From JBCBSZ01 sp039197885 (lineage in GTDB: Bacteria > Actinomycetota > Acidimicrobiia > Acidimicrobiales > Poriferisodalaceae), in NCBI GenBank assembly GCA_039197885.1, contig JBCCTY010000007.1, positions 1 to 41,557 of the forward strand: 41,557 nucleotides of DNA, read 5' to 3'. This document shows, piece after piece, positions 22,368 through 29,782 of this stretch. Made by a program: the position numbers and the translations under genes. The stretch's first letter is position 1, and each line of letters starts with the position of its first letter. The notes under the pieces were generated by a model that saw nothing but the letters and a program-made list of their open reading frames with translations, was not told the DNA's origin and did not search any database.

Positions 22368-23543
22368 CTACAGGCTCGGTCCGTCCCAGTCCAGGAACGG
22401 CCCGGGATCCTCGAATCCCTGCTCGGGTCCGAAGACGTGGAAGAGGTAGTTCTCCAGCTCGTAGATGATCTCGTAGTAGGCGTTGGCGAAGTTGCCGGTG
22501 GAGGGAACGATGTAGACGTTGCCGGCGGCGACGGCGTCGAGCTGGCTCCAGGCCGGGTCCGTTCGTTGCTCCGGAGCGAAGTACTCGTCGCTGCCCTCGA
22601 GCTGCCACTCGAGCAGGAGCGAGATGTGGGTCGGCTGTTCGAACAGGACGGCCTCGGTCGAGAACTCGGCGAACTCCTGGTCGGGCGTCTCGGGGTCGAA
22701 GACGCACGATCCGACGAGGTTCAGGTCGTCGAGCAGGACGCACCAGTCGCTGATGCTCGTCCATCCCAGGTAGGTGTCGGGCGATCCGCTCCACAGCTGC
22801 AGGAGGCGCACGTCCTCGACGCCGTCGATCTCGATGTCGGCGAGCTTCCCGGCGAAGTCCTCCCACCGAGCGATGGCCGCTTCGCCCTCGGCGACCCGGC
22901 CGGTGAGCGCGGCGAGGTCGGTGGTGAGCTGCTCGGCGTTCTCCGCGAGGTTGCCGGAGTCACCGATCACGTAGACGGGGGACAGGATCTCGAGCTGATC
23001 CAGATCGTTCTGGGCCGTCGCGAGGTTGATGACGATGAGGTCGGGCTCGGTGGTGGCGAGGTCCTCGACGCTGACGGGAGCGAAGGTGATGCCGTCGATG
23101 TTGTCGTCGCCGTAGTAGAACGCCGCTCGTTCGGGCTCGAAGAAGGTCGAGGACGGCACGAGTCCGAGGTCGGCGAGCACCAGCGAGCACCCCGAGTCGC
23201 GACACGCGATGCTCTCGGGGATCTCGTCCACGGTGACGGTCCGGCCGAGTCCGTCGACGACCGTCACCGGGCCGCTCGTCTCGGCCTCGGTGGTCGCCGG
23301 TGCCGATGCCGAGGTCTCGTCACCGGAGTCGCTCGTCTCGGCCTCGGTGGTCGCCGGTGCCGATGCCGAGGTCTCGTCGGCGGAGTCGCTCGTCTCGGCC
23401 TCGGTGGTCGCCGGTGCCGATGCCGAGGCCTCGTCGGCATCATCGCCGTCGTCGTCCCCGCACGCTGCGAGGAACAGCATCGAGGCCAGCAGGACTGCGA
23501 CGAGACGGAGCAGTCGGCGGTACCGAGGGAGGGTGGATGTCAT
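22368..23543 (-). CDS. Substrate-binding lipoprotein (FecB/FhuD-like), paralogue of the neighbouring AraC fusion
   Basis: A 391-residue lipoprotein. Signal peptide residues 1-27 end in the lipobox F-L-A-A-C-G. Residues about 30-92 form a tether containing three near-identical 19-residue repeats (E-T-S-A-S-A-P-A-T-T-E-A-E-T-S). The binding domain starts V-V-D-G-L-G-R-T-V-T-V and includes E-S-I-A-C-R-D-S-G-C-S, F-F-E-P-E-R-A-A-F-Y-Y-G, and a C-terminus ending G-F-E-D-P-G-P-F. It is highly similar, even at DNA level near the 3' end, to the binding half of the AraC fusion at 23797-25656. Extra Cys residues (C-R-D-S-G-C, S-D-W-C, G-S-C) may form disulfides outside the cell. No transporter gene is nearby. 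Ligand class (iron or another metal complex) is inferred. Confidence 0.85.
   Translation of the reverse strand: MTSTLPRYRRLLRLVAVLLASMLFLAACGDDDGDDADEASASAPATTEAETSDSADETSASAPATTEAETSDSGDETSASAPATTEAETSGPVTVVDGLGRTVTVDEIPESIACRDSGCSLVLADLGLVPSSTFFEPERAAFYYGDDNIDGITFAPVSVEDLATTEPDLIVINLATAQNDLDQLEILSPVYVIGDSGNLAENAEQLTTDLAALTGRVAEGEAAIARWEDFAGKLADIEIDGVEDVRLLQLWSGSPDTYLGWTSISDWCVLLDDLNLVGSCVFDPETPDQEFAEFSTEAVLFEQPTHISLLLEWQLEGSDEYFAPEQRTDPAWSQLDAVAAGNVYIVPSTGNFANAYYEIIYELENYLFHVFGPEQGFEDPGPFLDWDGPSL
23271..23436. repeat. 57-bp minisatellite inside the lipoprotein tether
   Basis: Units starting TCGGCCTCGGTGGTCGCC recur at 23281, 23338 and 23395, a 57-bp period (19 codons), almost identical in the first two and diverging at the end of the third. 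They encode the Ser/Thr/Ala/Glu-rich stalk between lipid anchor and binding domain. Copy number probably varies and would change stalk length in frame. Confidence 0.85.
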
Positions 23544-23796
23544 GGTGGCTCACTCCAGGTGTTGAGGGTGTGCTGGGCGGTCCGGCGGCGTCCCGGTGAT
23601 CCGGGTCGACGGCCCGTTCGTGGTGGGATTCGCCGTGCTCCTCCGCGAGCTCGGCGACCCAGGGCCCGCGGGGACCGGCCCGGTGATCGGTGGCTGAGCG
23701 CACGCGAAGGCGCCGTGCGAGCGCGGTGGTTCGCTGCGACCGATTGCCATGGAGACGGATGGGACGGCTGTTCGTCGTGGACGGCGCCGTGGGGTC

Positions 23797-25656
23797 CTAC
23801 AGGGTCGGGCCCTCCCACTCGACGAAGGGCCCGGGGTCCTCGAACCCTTGCTCCGGCCCGAAGACGTGGAAGAGGTAGTTCTCAAGCTCGTACATGATCT
23901 CGAAGAAGCCGTTGGCGAACTGACCGGTGGTGGGAGCGACGTAGACGTTGCCGGCGGCGACGGCGTCGAGCTGGCTCCAGGCGGGATCCTGTCGCTCGTG
24001 GGGCAGGACGTACCCGTCGCTGCCCTCGAGCTGCCACTCGAGGACGTAGGAGATGTGGGTCGGCTGCGCAGCGAGGACGGCCTCGGGTGAGAACTCGGTG
24101 AACTGCTGGTCCGGCGTGTCGGGCTCGAACAGGCACTCCCCGACGAGGTTCAGATCGGTCAGCAGACCGCTCCAGTCGCTGATGTTGGTCCATCCGTGGT
24201 AGGCATCCGGCGCTCCACCCCAGAGCTGGAGGAGGCGGACGTCCTCGACGCCGTCGATCTCCATGTGGGCGAGCTTCGCCACGAATGCCTCCCATCGCTC
24301 GATGACCTGCTCGGCCTCGGCGACACGGCCGGTCAGCGCCGCGATGTCGGTCGCCAGCTTCCTGGCGTTCGCCTCGAGGCTGCCGGTCGCGATGGCGTAG
24401 ACGGGGAACCGCGCCTCGAGATCCGACCGCACCCGGTCGAGCTCTCCCGTGACCACGAGGTCCGGCGCGGGCACCGCCTGCTCGTCTGCGGAGACCGGAG
24501 CGAAGGTGATCTCGTCGATCACGTCGCCGCCGAAGTAGAGCGCTGCCCGCTCGGGCTCGAAGAAGGTCGAGACCGGCACGAGTCCGAGGTCGGCGAGCAG
24601 CATCGACGCCCCCGAGTTCCGACAGGCGATCCGCTTCGGTGCCTCGTCGAAGGACAACGTCCGGCCGAGACCATCCACCACGGTGAGTCGCTGCACGGCG
24701 CCATCGGTGATCGCTGGCGTGGAGCCGGCGGGGTCGCCGAGCAGTGCGACGCCGTCGTCCCTCCCGCTCATCCCGTCTCCGATCAGCCGTTCCGCCAGGT
24801 CGATGCGAGACTGCTCCGACGCATCGCGCCGTCGTGGCCAAGCTCTCGACTGGATCGGCCATCTTCCGGTCGCGAGGTGCGGGAGCGGATGGTGCGCAGC
24901 CGCGACCCCTGCGACGTAGTCCGAGGGCGCCAGGCCGGTCTCGCTCTCGAACGCCCGGGCGAAGGCCGTCGTCGAGGCGTACCCGGACCTCCTGGCGACC
25001 TCGCCGACCGGCAGGCCGTCGGCGAGCAACCGCATCGCACGATGGGCTCGGAGGCGGACCCGCCATCGCCGGAACGTGACGCCCGTCTGCTCGAGGAACA
25101 GTCGACGCAGCGTCCGTTCACTCGCCCCGACCCTCGACGCCCAGTCCGAGAGCTCCGAGACCGACGCCGGATCGGTGACGAGCGCGTCTGCGACCTCGCG
25201 AGCCCGGGGATCGGTCGGGAACGTCAACGGCGCGGGGTGTGATGCGAAGGCGTCGAACAGGTGCGTCACCACCGCAGAGACGAAGTCGGCCGACCACGGC
25301 TGCTCGGGATGCACCGCCACGTGGGCGAGCAGCGACCCGATCACGTCGTCGAGGTCGATGATCGAGACACGCCGCCACGCCGCCGGACAGGAGCGAGCGA
25401 CGAAGGACGCCATCCACCACGGTGCCGACCCCTCGACGGTGTACGGCAGCCCGGCCGGGACCCAGAACCCCGAGCTCGGGTGGACCATCGAGGCGACCCT
25501 CGGGGTGCGGACCTCGAGTCCCGAGCGGTTCGACCAGATCAGCGAGTGGTGCGCCTGATCGAGCCCGTCGGCCACCTCGGTCTCGGCCGCACCGGGGGTC
25601 GGACGGTGAACCGCACAGCGTGCGAGCACGATCCCCTGAACGGACTCGAGGCGCAT
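23797..25656 (-). CDS. AraC-family regulator fused to a cytoplasmic siderophore-binding-protein domain
   Basis: A 619-residue protein. Residues about 10-110 form a cupin-like sensor half (S-S-G-F-W-V-P-A-G-L-P-Y). Residues about 165-260 form an AraC double helix-turn-helix (S-E-R-T-L-R-R-L-F-L-E-Q-T-G-V-T-F-R-R-W, then S-G-Y-A-S-T-T-A-F-A-R-A-F). After a linker of about 60 residues lies a full binding-protein domain from about 315 (L-T-V-V-D-G-L-G-R-T-L-S-F) to the end. The linker has no signal peptide, lipobox or membrane segment, so the binding domain must stay in the cytoplasm. This is the architecture of Btr-type regulators, where an internalised siderophore acts as inducer. The domain is a close paralogue of the exported lipoprotein encoded just downstream, implying both read the same ligand class. 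Two of the lipoprotein's Cys are replaced here (G-A-S, S-D-W-S), fitting a reducing compartment. Confidence 0.85.
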   Translation of the reverse strand: MRLESVQGIVLARCAVHRPTPGAAETEVADGLDQAHHSLIWSNRSGLEVRTPRVASMVHPSSGFWVPAGLPYTVEGSAPWWMASFVARSCPAAWRRVSIIDLDDVIGSLLAHVAVHPEQPWSADFVSAVVTHLFDAFASHPAPLTFPTDPRAREVADALVTDPASVSELSDWASRVGASERTLRRLFLEQTGVTFRRWRVRLRAHRAMRLLADGLPVGEVARRSGYASTTAFARAFESETGLAPSDYVAGVAAAHHPLPHLATGRWPIQSRAWPRRRDASEQSRIDLAERLIGDGMSGRDDGVALLGDPAGSTPAITDGAVQRLTVVDGLGRTLSFDEAPKRIACRNSGASMLLADLGLVPVSTFFEPERAALYFGGDVIDEITFAPVSADEQAVPAPDLVVTGELDRVRSDLEARFPVYAIATGSLEANARKLATDIAALTGRVAEAEQVIERWEAFVAKLAHMEIDGVEDVRLLQLWGGAPDAYHGWTNISDWSGLLTDLNLVGECLFEPDTPDQQFTEFSPEAVLAAQPTHISYVLEWQLEGSDGYVLPHERQDPAWSQLDAVAAGNVYVAPTTGQFANGFFEIMYELENYLFHVFGPEQGFEDPGPFVEWEGPTL

Positions 25657-25666
25657 TCACGAATGC
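25653..25666. promoter_or_regulatory. Palindrome at the start codon of the AraC-binding-protein fusion
   Basis: GCATTC and GAATGC form perfect 6-bp arms around AC, overlapping the ATG (25654-25656, minus strand). TAGCAT (complement of 25663-25668) lies six bases before the ATG and could be a -10 box of a leaderless transcript. Possible autoregulatory site; weakly supported. Confidence 0.35.
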
Positions 25667-25730
25667 TATGTCGGTCCGTGAAGGCTCATTAACAGCAGGG
25701 TGCGGCTCCCTCGGGGCGGCGCCGAGGGGT

Positions 25731-26303
25731 TCAGTCGCGGGAGCCCGCCGCGGCTCCGGCGAGGATGAGGTCGATCCCTGCGCTGAACGCATCGACGCCA
25801 TCCGGCTCGCCCGCGAATCGGGTGGTTCCCCGGATCTCCGCGAGCGCGAAGCCGTTCACGAACGACACCAGCGTGCGCGCCAGCACGAGCTGCTCGGCCC
25901 GTGAGAGGCCGGACGGCTCCAGCAGGAGCAACGCCGAGGCGACCCGATCGTCGACGGCACCGCCGGAGAGCTGACGCAACGCCATGAGCTCGAACGACCT
26001 CGGGTGCTCCAGCGCGACCGATCGGATCGATGTCATCAGCGCGCGGATCGCTCCCGGCCAGTCGGTGGTGGAGCTCGGGTCGGGGACCTCGATCGAGAGC
26101 AACAGTCGTTGCCCGACCGCATCGAGGACGTCGTCGCGATCGGCGACGTGTCGATAGAGCGACATCGTGCCGGCGTCGAGCTGTTGCGCGAGTCGCCGCA
26201 TCGTCAACGCCGCCAGACCGTCGCGCTCGATGACCTGGAGCGCGGCGTCGATGACGACGTCGCGGTGGAGGGTGCCGTAGGGACGTCGAGGTCGCTGGCT
26301 CAC
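25731..26303 (-). CDS. TetR-family transcriptional regulator
   Basis: A 190-residue regulator starting at GTG 26303. The helix-turn-helix is V-I-D-A-A-L-Q-V-I-E-R-D-G-L-A-A-L-T-M-R-R-L-A-Q-Q-L, then A-G-T-M-S-L-Y-R-H-V, with the M-S-L-Y-R-H form typical of the TetR subgroup with a TetR_C-type C-terminal domain (residues about 80-185). The frame extends further upstream, but that extension would overlap the operator. Divergent from the 4-TM protein gene, with two good palindromes between the starts. The AraC fusion follows 74 bases downstream on the same strand, so it may also be under its promoter. Confidence 0.87.
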   Translation of the reverse strand: MSQRPRRPYGTLHRDVVIDAALQVIERDGLAALTMRRLAQQLDAGTMSLYRHVADRDDVLDAVGQRLLLSIEVPDPSSTTDWPGAIRALMTSIRSVALEHPRSFELMALRQLSGGAVDDRVASALLLLEPSGLSRAEQLVLARTLVSFVNGFALAEIRGTTRFAGEPDGVDAFSAGIDLILAGAAAGSRD

Positions 26304-26318
26304 GAGTACATCGTACGC
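26304..26318. promoter_or_regulatory. Candidate TetR operator, copy 1
   Basis: GAGTAC-ATC-GTACGC is a 15-bp near-palindrome immediately upstream of the TetR GTG. Read on the minus strand it is GCGTAC-GAT-GTACTC, matching copy 2 at 26344-26358 in 13 of 15 positions. Together the two sites also make a larger inverted repeat (26307-26321 against 26341-26355, one mismatch). Confidence 0.65.
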
Positions 26319-26343
26319 AACGGCCGGGCGTGCCGATATGGTT

Positions 26344-26358
26344 GCGTACCATGTACGC
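26344..26358. promoter_or_regulatory. Candidate TetR operator, copy 2, overlapping the 4-TM gene start
   Basis: GCGTAC-CAT-GTACGC is a perfect 6-bp inverted repeat with a 3-base centre. It contains the ATG at 26351 of the divergent membrane-protein gene. Repressor bound here would cover the predicted transcription start. TATGGT at 26337-26342 would be a -10 box for a leaderless transcript beginning at that ATG. Confidence 0.65.
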
Positions 26359-26821
26359 ATCAGAGCCCTCCCCCCAGCCCTCGTCGTCGAGGCACCCCGA
26401 CCTCCCGTCCGGATCCATGATCGTCTCGGCGGGCCTCTTCGCCTTCGGGCTCTGGGCGGTCGCCACCGTCGCGCTCATCGCAGTCGGCGAGCTGATCATC
26501 CCGTCGGCGGACACGCCGGCTGCGGCGGTCGTCTACGTCGTCACCGCACTGGGCGCCGCGGCGGCCGGATGGGCGACCTCGCTGTTGTTCATCCGTCGTC
26601 ACCGCCACCAACTCGTGCCGATCACCGCCGGGACACTGGTCGGGTGTGCGATCGCCGTCGTCGGCTTGACGCTGGACACCGTCCTGGTCGGGTCGCTCGC
26701 CCACGGCTATCCCAACGTGAGCGATGGTCGCGCCGACACCATCGTGGTGGGGCTGCTCATCGGGCACGCCACCGCCCTCGTCGGTGCGGTCGCCGCCGGA
26801 TGGCGAGCCACGAAGCGGTGA
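26351..26821 (+). CDS. Small four-helix membrane protein, TetR-controlled
   Basis: A 156-residue protein without a recognised domain. After a hydrophilic Ser/Pro-rich N-terminus (about 25 residues) it has four hydrophobic segments at roughly 30-52, 63-88, 97-120 and 133-151, with R-R-H-R-H-Q in the second loop. The size and layout recall small membrane proteins often paired with TetR repressors, but no function can be assigned. ATG 26351 is inside an operator palindrome with no ribosome site, which fits a leaderless message; an in-frame ATG at 26417 would remove only the hydrophilic leader. It is divergent from the TetR gene. Confidence 0.75.
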   Translation: MYASEPSPQPSSSRHPDLPSGSMIVSAGLFAFGLWAVATVALIAVGELIIPSADTPAAAVVYVVTALGAAAAGWATSLLFIRRHRHQLVPITAGTLVGCAIAVVGLTLDTVLVGSLAHGYPNVSDGRADTIVVGLLIGHATALVGAVAAGWRATKR

Positions 26822-27028
26822 CGAAGCCGTGACCGACCATGTCCGTCGTCTCGTCGGCGGATGACGAGCTCGGGAGGGCGGTCGGCGGACCCCACCCGTG
26901 CGGTTCCGGCTCCCACCCATCGCCCGAGGCGACCGGGTCGGCGTCGGGCACGGTCAGGGGCGTGCGACGCTGACCTCCTCCGACGGTGACGATCTCGTCG
27001 CACCGGGCTACGAGCGCGAGAGTGTGGC

Positions 27029-27616
27029 GTGCCCCACATCGATCCGCTGCCCCGCGAACGGCTCGACATGACCGACGAGGCCATCGCCGGCCTCGAGGCG
27101 CTGCTCGGCTTCGTGCCCCGCTCCACCATGACCATGGCTCGGGTGCCCGGCCTCGCCCCGGCGTTCCAGGAGCTGGGCCGGGTCGTCATGACGAGCCCGC
27201 TGGTCGACCGGACGCTGATGCTGCTGGTCGCCCAGGTCGCCTCGAGCGCGGCCGGGTGCCGGTACTGCCAGGCCCACACCGGTCACGCCGCCGAGCGGGC
27301 CGGTGTCGACGAGGCCAAGGTCGAGGCGCTGTGGTCGTTCGAGACCGACGACCGGTTCTCCGAGGCCGAGCGGGCGGCGCTCCGTCTCGCCCGCGACGCG
27401 GCGCAGGTGCCCAACGCGACCTCCGGCGAGCACTTCGCCGCGCTTCGACCGCACTTCGACGACGATCAGATCACCGTCCTGGTGGCGGTGATCTCGCTCT
27501 ACGGCTTCCTCAACCGCTGGAACGACACCATGGCCACCGAGCTCGAGGACTCGCCGGCGAGCTTCGGCGAGCGGAGCCTGGCACCGCAGGGCTGGTCGAT
27601 CGACAAGCACGCCTGA
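27029..27616 (+). CDS. Carboxymuconolactone decarboxylase / AhpD-like family protein
   Basis: A 195-residue all-helical protein of the CMD/AhpD superfamily. The active-site segment is A-A-G-C-R-Y-C-Q-A-H-T-G-H, giving C-x-x-C plus the downstream His used in AhpD-type peroxidase/disulfide chemistry. Residues about 40-130 form the CMD core, and the extended C-terminal helices resemble the longer 'peroxidase-related enzyme' branch. The frame starts at GTG 27029. It ends seven bases before the sulfatase ATG and is probably co-transcribed. True lactone decarboxylase activity is unlikely because the Cys pair marks the redox branch. Confidence 0.87.
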   Translation: MPHIDPLPRERLDMTDEAIAGLEALLGFVPRSTMTMARVPGLAPAFQELGRVVMTSPLVDRTLMLLVAQVASSAAGCRYCQAHTGHAAERAGVDEAKVEALWSFETDDRFSEAERAALRLARDAAQVPNATSGEHFAALRPHFDDDQITVLVAVISLYGFLNRWNDTMATELEDSPASFGERSLAPQGWSIDKHA

Positions 27617-27623
27617 GCGACCG

Positions 27624-29051
27624 ATGAGCACGCGCCCCAACCTGCTGTTCATCCTGAGCGACGACCACGCCGCCCATGCGCTCTCGGCCTACGGGAGCCG
27701 GATCAACACGACGCCACACCTCGACCGCATCGCCGACGGCGGCATGCGCTTCGACGCCGCCTTCTGCACCAACTCGATCTGCACGCCGAGCCGGGCCGCG
27801 ATCCTGACCGGCACGTACAACCACGTGAACGGGGTGACGACGCTCGACACCCACCTGGACAACCGGCTGTGGACCTTCCCCAAGGCGTTGCGGGCGGCCG
27901 GCTACCGAACGGGCATCGTCGGCAAGTGGCACCTCGGCCACGGCCCGGCCCACGACCCGACCGGGTTCGACGAGTGGCGCATCCTGCCCGGTCAGGGGCA
28001 CTACCACAACCCCGTGATGCTCGAAGCGGAGGGCCGGGTCGTCGAGCGGGCCGGCTACGTCACCGACCTCATCACCGACGACTGCCTCGACTTCCTCGAC
28101 CGGCGCGACCCGTCGCAACCCTTCGCGCTGTTCTGCCACCACAAGGCCCCCCACCGCACCTGGGAGCCCGACGCCGCGCACGCGTCGATGTACACCGACG
28201 TCGCGATCCCGGAGCCGCCGACCTTCCGCGACGACCTCGTCGGTCGGCCCGACGTCGTGCGGGCCATGCGGATGCGGATGCTCGATCTCGACCCACACCT
28301 CGACCTGAAGTCACCGGTGCCCGAGGGGCTCACCCTCGACGAGGAGATCTCGTGGCGCTATCAGCGGTACATCAAGGACTACCTGCGGGTGGTGGCGTCG
28401 ATCGACGACAACGTCGGGCGACTGCTCGACCGTCTCGATGACGAGGGCATCGCCGATGACACGATCGTCGTCTACACCTCGGACCAGGGGTTCTTCCTCG
28501 GTGACCACGGCTGGTTCGACAAGCGTCTGATGTACGAGGAGTCGCTGTCGATGCCGCTGCTGGTGCGCTACCCGCGGGAGGTGACGGCACGCTCGACGAG
28601 CGACGAGATCGTCGTCAACGTCGACGTCGCGCCGACGTTGCTCGATCTGTGCCGGGTGGAGGTGCCCGACCACGTGCAGGGGCGCTCGTTCGCCTCACTC
28701 CTGCGCGGCGAGCCGGTGGAGGGGTGGCCGACATCGATGTACTACCGGTACTGGATGCACCGCGACGGCGCTCACCTCGTGCCGGCGCACTACGGGGTGC
28801 GGACGACGAGGTACAAGCTGATCTGCTACTACAACGACCCGCTCGATCAGCTGGGGGCGAACGGTCCGGCGGACCCGCCCGAGTGGGAGCTGTACGACCT
28901 CGAGGCCGATCCCTACGAGGTCGAGAACCGGATCGACGATCCGGCGATGTCAGAGGTGCTCGGTCAGCTGGCGACCGAGCTCCGTCGACTCCAGGACGAG
29001 GTGGGCGACGCCCCCCACCCCGGAGCCGACGTGCCGATCAGTGGTGCCTAG
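27624..29051 (+). CDS. Type I (formylglycine) sulfatase
   Basis: A 475-residue alkaline-phosphatase-fold sulfatase acting on sulfate esters. Metal-binding D-D is in L-F-I-L-S-D-D-H. The maturation motif is C-T-P-S-R-A-A-I-L-T-G, whose Cys is converted to formylglycine. K-W-H-L-G, H-K-A-P-H and S-D-Q-G-F-F-L-G-D-H-G complete the active site, and the C-terminal domain has W-E-L-Y-D-L-E-A-D-P. There is no signal peptide, so it is presumably cytoplasmic. The sulfated substrate is unknown. Its stop overlaps the convergent cold-shock gene's stop by four bases. Confidence 0.92.
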   Translation: MSTRPNLLFILSDDHAAHALSAYGSRINTTPHLDRIADGGMRFDAAFCTNSICTPSRAAILTGTYNHVNGVTTLDTHLDNRLWTFPKALRAAGYRTGIVGKWHLGHGPAHDPTGFDEWRILPGQGHYHNPVMLEAEGRVVERAGYVTDLITDDCLDFLDRRDPSQPFALFCHHKAPHRTWEPDAAHASMYTDVAIPEPPTFRDDLVGRPDVVRAMRMRMLDLDPHLDLKSPVPEGLTLDEEISWRYQRYIKDYLRVVASIDDNVGRLLDRLDDEGIADDTIVVYTSDQGFFLGDHGWFDKRLMYEESLSMPLLVRYPREVTARSTSDEIVVNVDVAPTLLDLCRVEVPDHVQGRSFASLLRGEPVEGWPTSMYYRYWMHRDGAHLVPAHYGVRTTRYKLICYYNDPLDQLGANGPADPPEWELYDLEADPYEVENRIDDPAMSEVLGQLATELRRLQDEVGDAPHPGADVPISGA

Positions 29052-29248
29052 AGGGCGCGGACGTTGAGCGCCTCGGGGCCCTTGCGGCCCGGGCCGATCT
29101 CGAACTCCACGGTCTGCCCCTCGTCGAGGGTGCGGTAGCCGCTCCCGTCGATGTTGGAGAAGTGGACGAAGACGTCGTCGCCGTCGTCCTGGGTGATGAA
29201 CCCGTAGCCCTTCTCTGCGTTGAAGAACTTGACCTTGCCCTGGGGCAT
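29048..29248 (-). CDS. Cold-shock domain protein (CspA family)
   Basis: A 66-residue single OB-fold RNA/DNA-binding protein. RNP1 is K-G-Y-G-F-I and RNP2 is D-V-F-V-H-F, following G-K-V-K-F-F-N-A-E. The ending G-P-E-A-L-N-V-R is standard for actinobacterial CspA. The ATG at 29248 is preceded by AGGAG at nine bases. A 5' region of about 160 bases lies between the start and a TATCAT box (complement of 29411-29416), long enough for the structured leader common in csp genes. Stops of this gene and the convergent sulfatase overlap. Confidence 0.93.
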   Translation of the reverse strand: MPQGKVKFFNAEKGYGFITQDDGDDVFVHFSNIDGSGYRTLDEGQTVEFEIGPGRKGPEALNVRAL

Positions 29249-29420
29249 CTCTCTTGACTCCTGCTTGGTATCTGCACGGCGTCGTCGACCCACGGTGGAG
29301 GCGAGGACGACCGGCCACCGCTGGACCCCCGGTGACCGGACGGCGGCGCCTCCGGGACCGGGCTGCAGGGCTTCTCACCTGCACGGGGCTGCGGTAGGAC
29401 CCCGCCGCTGATGATATCCG
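29249..29420 (-). promoter_or_regulatory. Probable promoter and long 5' leader of the cold-shock gene
   Basis: The stretch upstream of the cold-shock ATG holds no gene. A TATCAT -10-like box lies at 29411-29416 (complement) in a short AT-rich pocket, implying a leader of roughly 155 bases. Leaders of this length in csp genes often form temperature-dependent structures; this is inferred from length and position only. Confidence 0.4.
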
Positions 29421-29468
29421 GCCCGTCCCCGAACCGGACGCGGCCGACGCCGTCCGATCAGGCCCGGT

Positions 29469-29765
29469 TCAGGTCGCGTCGGGTCGGGCGTCGGCGATCA
29501 GGCGGTGGTGCCGGATGACCTCGTCGACGATGAAGCGGAGGAACTTCTCGGTGAAGGCCGGGTCGAGGCCCGACGACTCCGCGAGCTGCCGGAGCCGAGC
29601 GATCTGATCCCGCTCGCGGTCGGGATCGGCTGGCGCCAGACCGGTCTCGGCCTTGTAGCGCCCCACGGCCTGGGTGATCTTGAACCGCTCGGCGAGCAGG
29701 TGGACGAGAGCGGCGTCGATGTTGTCGATGCTCGCTCGGAACGCGTCGAGATCGTCGTGGTGCAC
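29469..29765 (-). CDS. Chorismate mutase (AroQ-type)
   Basis: A 98-residue all-helical AroQ-class chorismate mutase, converting chorismate to prephenate for Phe/Tyr synthesis. Helix 1 carries I-D-N-I-D-A-A-L-V-H-L-L-A-E-R, followed by V-G-R-Y-K-A-E-T-G-L-A-P-A-D-P-D-R-E, which keeps the Lys and Arg/Asp that hold the substrate. The C-terminal helix is F-L-R-F-I-V-D-E-V-I-R-H-H. The GTG start at 29765 leaves 17 bases after the CDGSH gene stop, so it is probably co-transcribed. No other aromatic-pathway gene is nearby. Confidence 0.9.
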   Translation of the reverse strand: MHHDDLDAFRASIDNIDAALVHLLAERFKITQAVGRYKAETGLAPADPDRERDQIARLRQLAESSGLDPAFTEKFLRFIVDEVIRHHRLIADARPDAT

Positions 29766-29782
29766 GGCGTCCGCCGCCCGGT

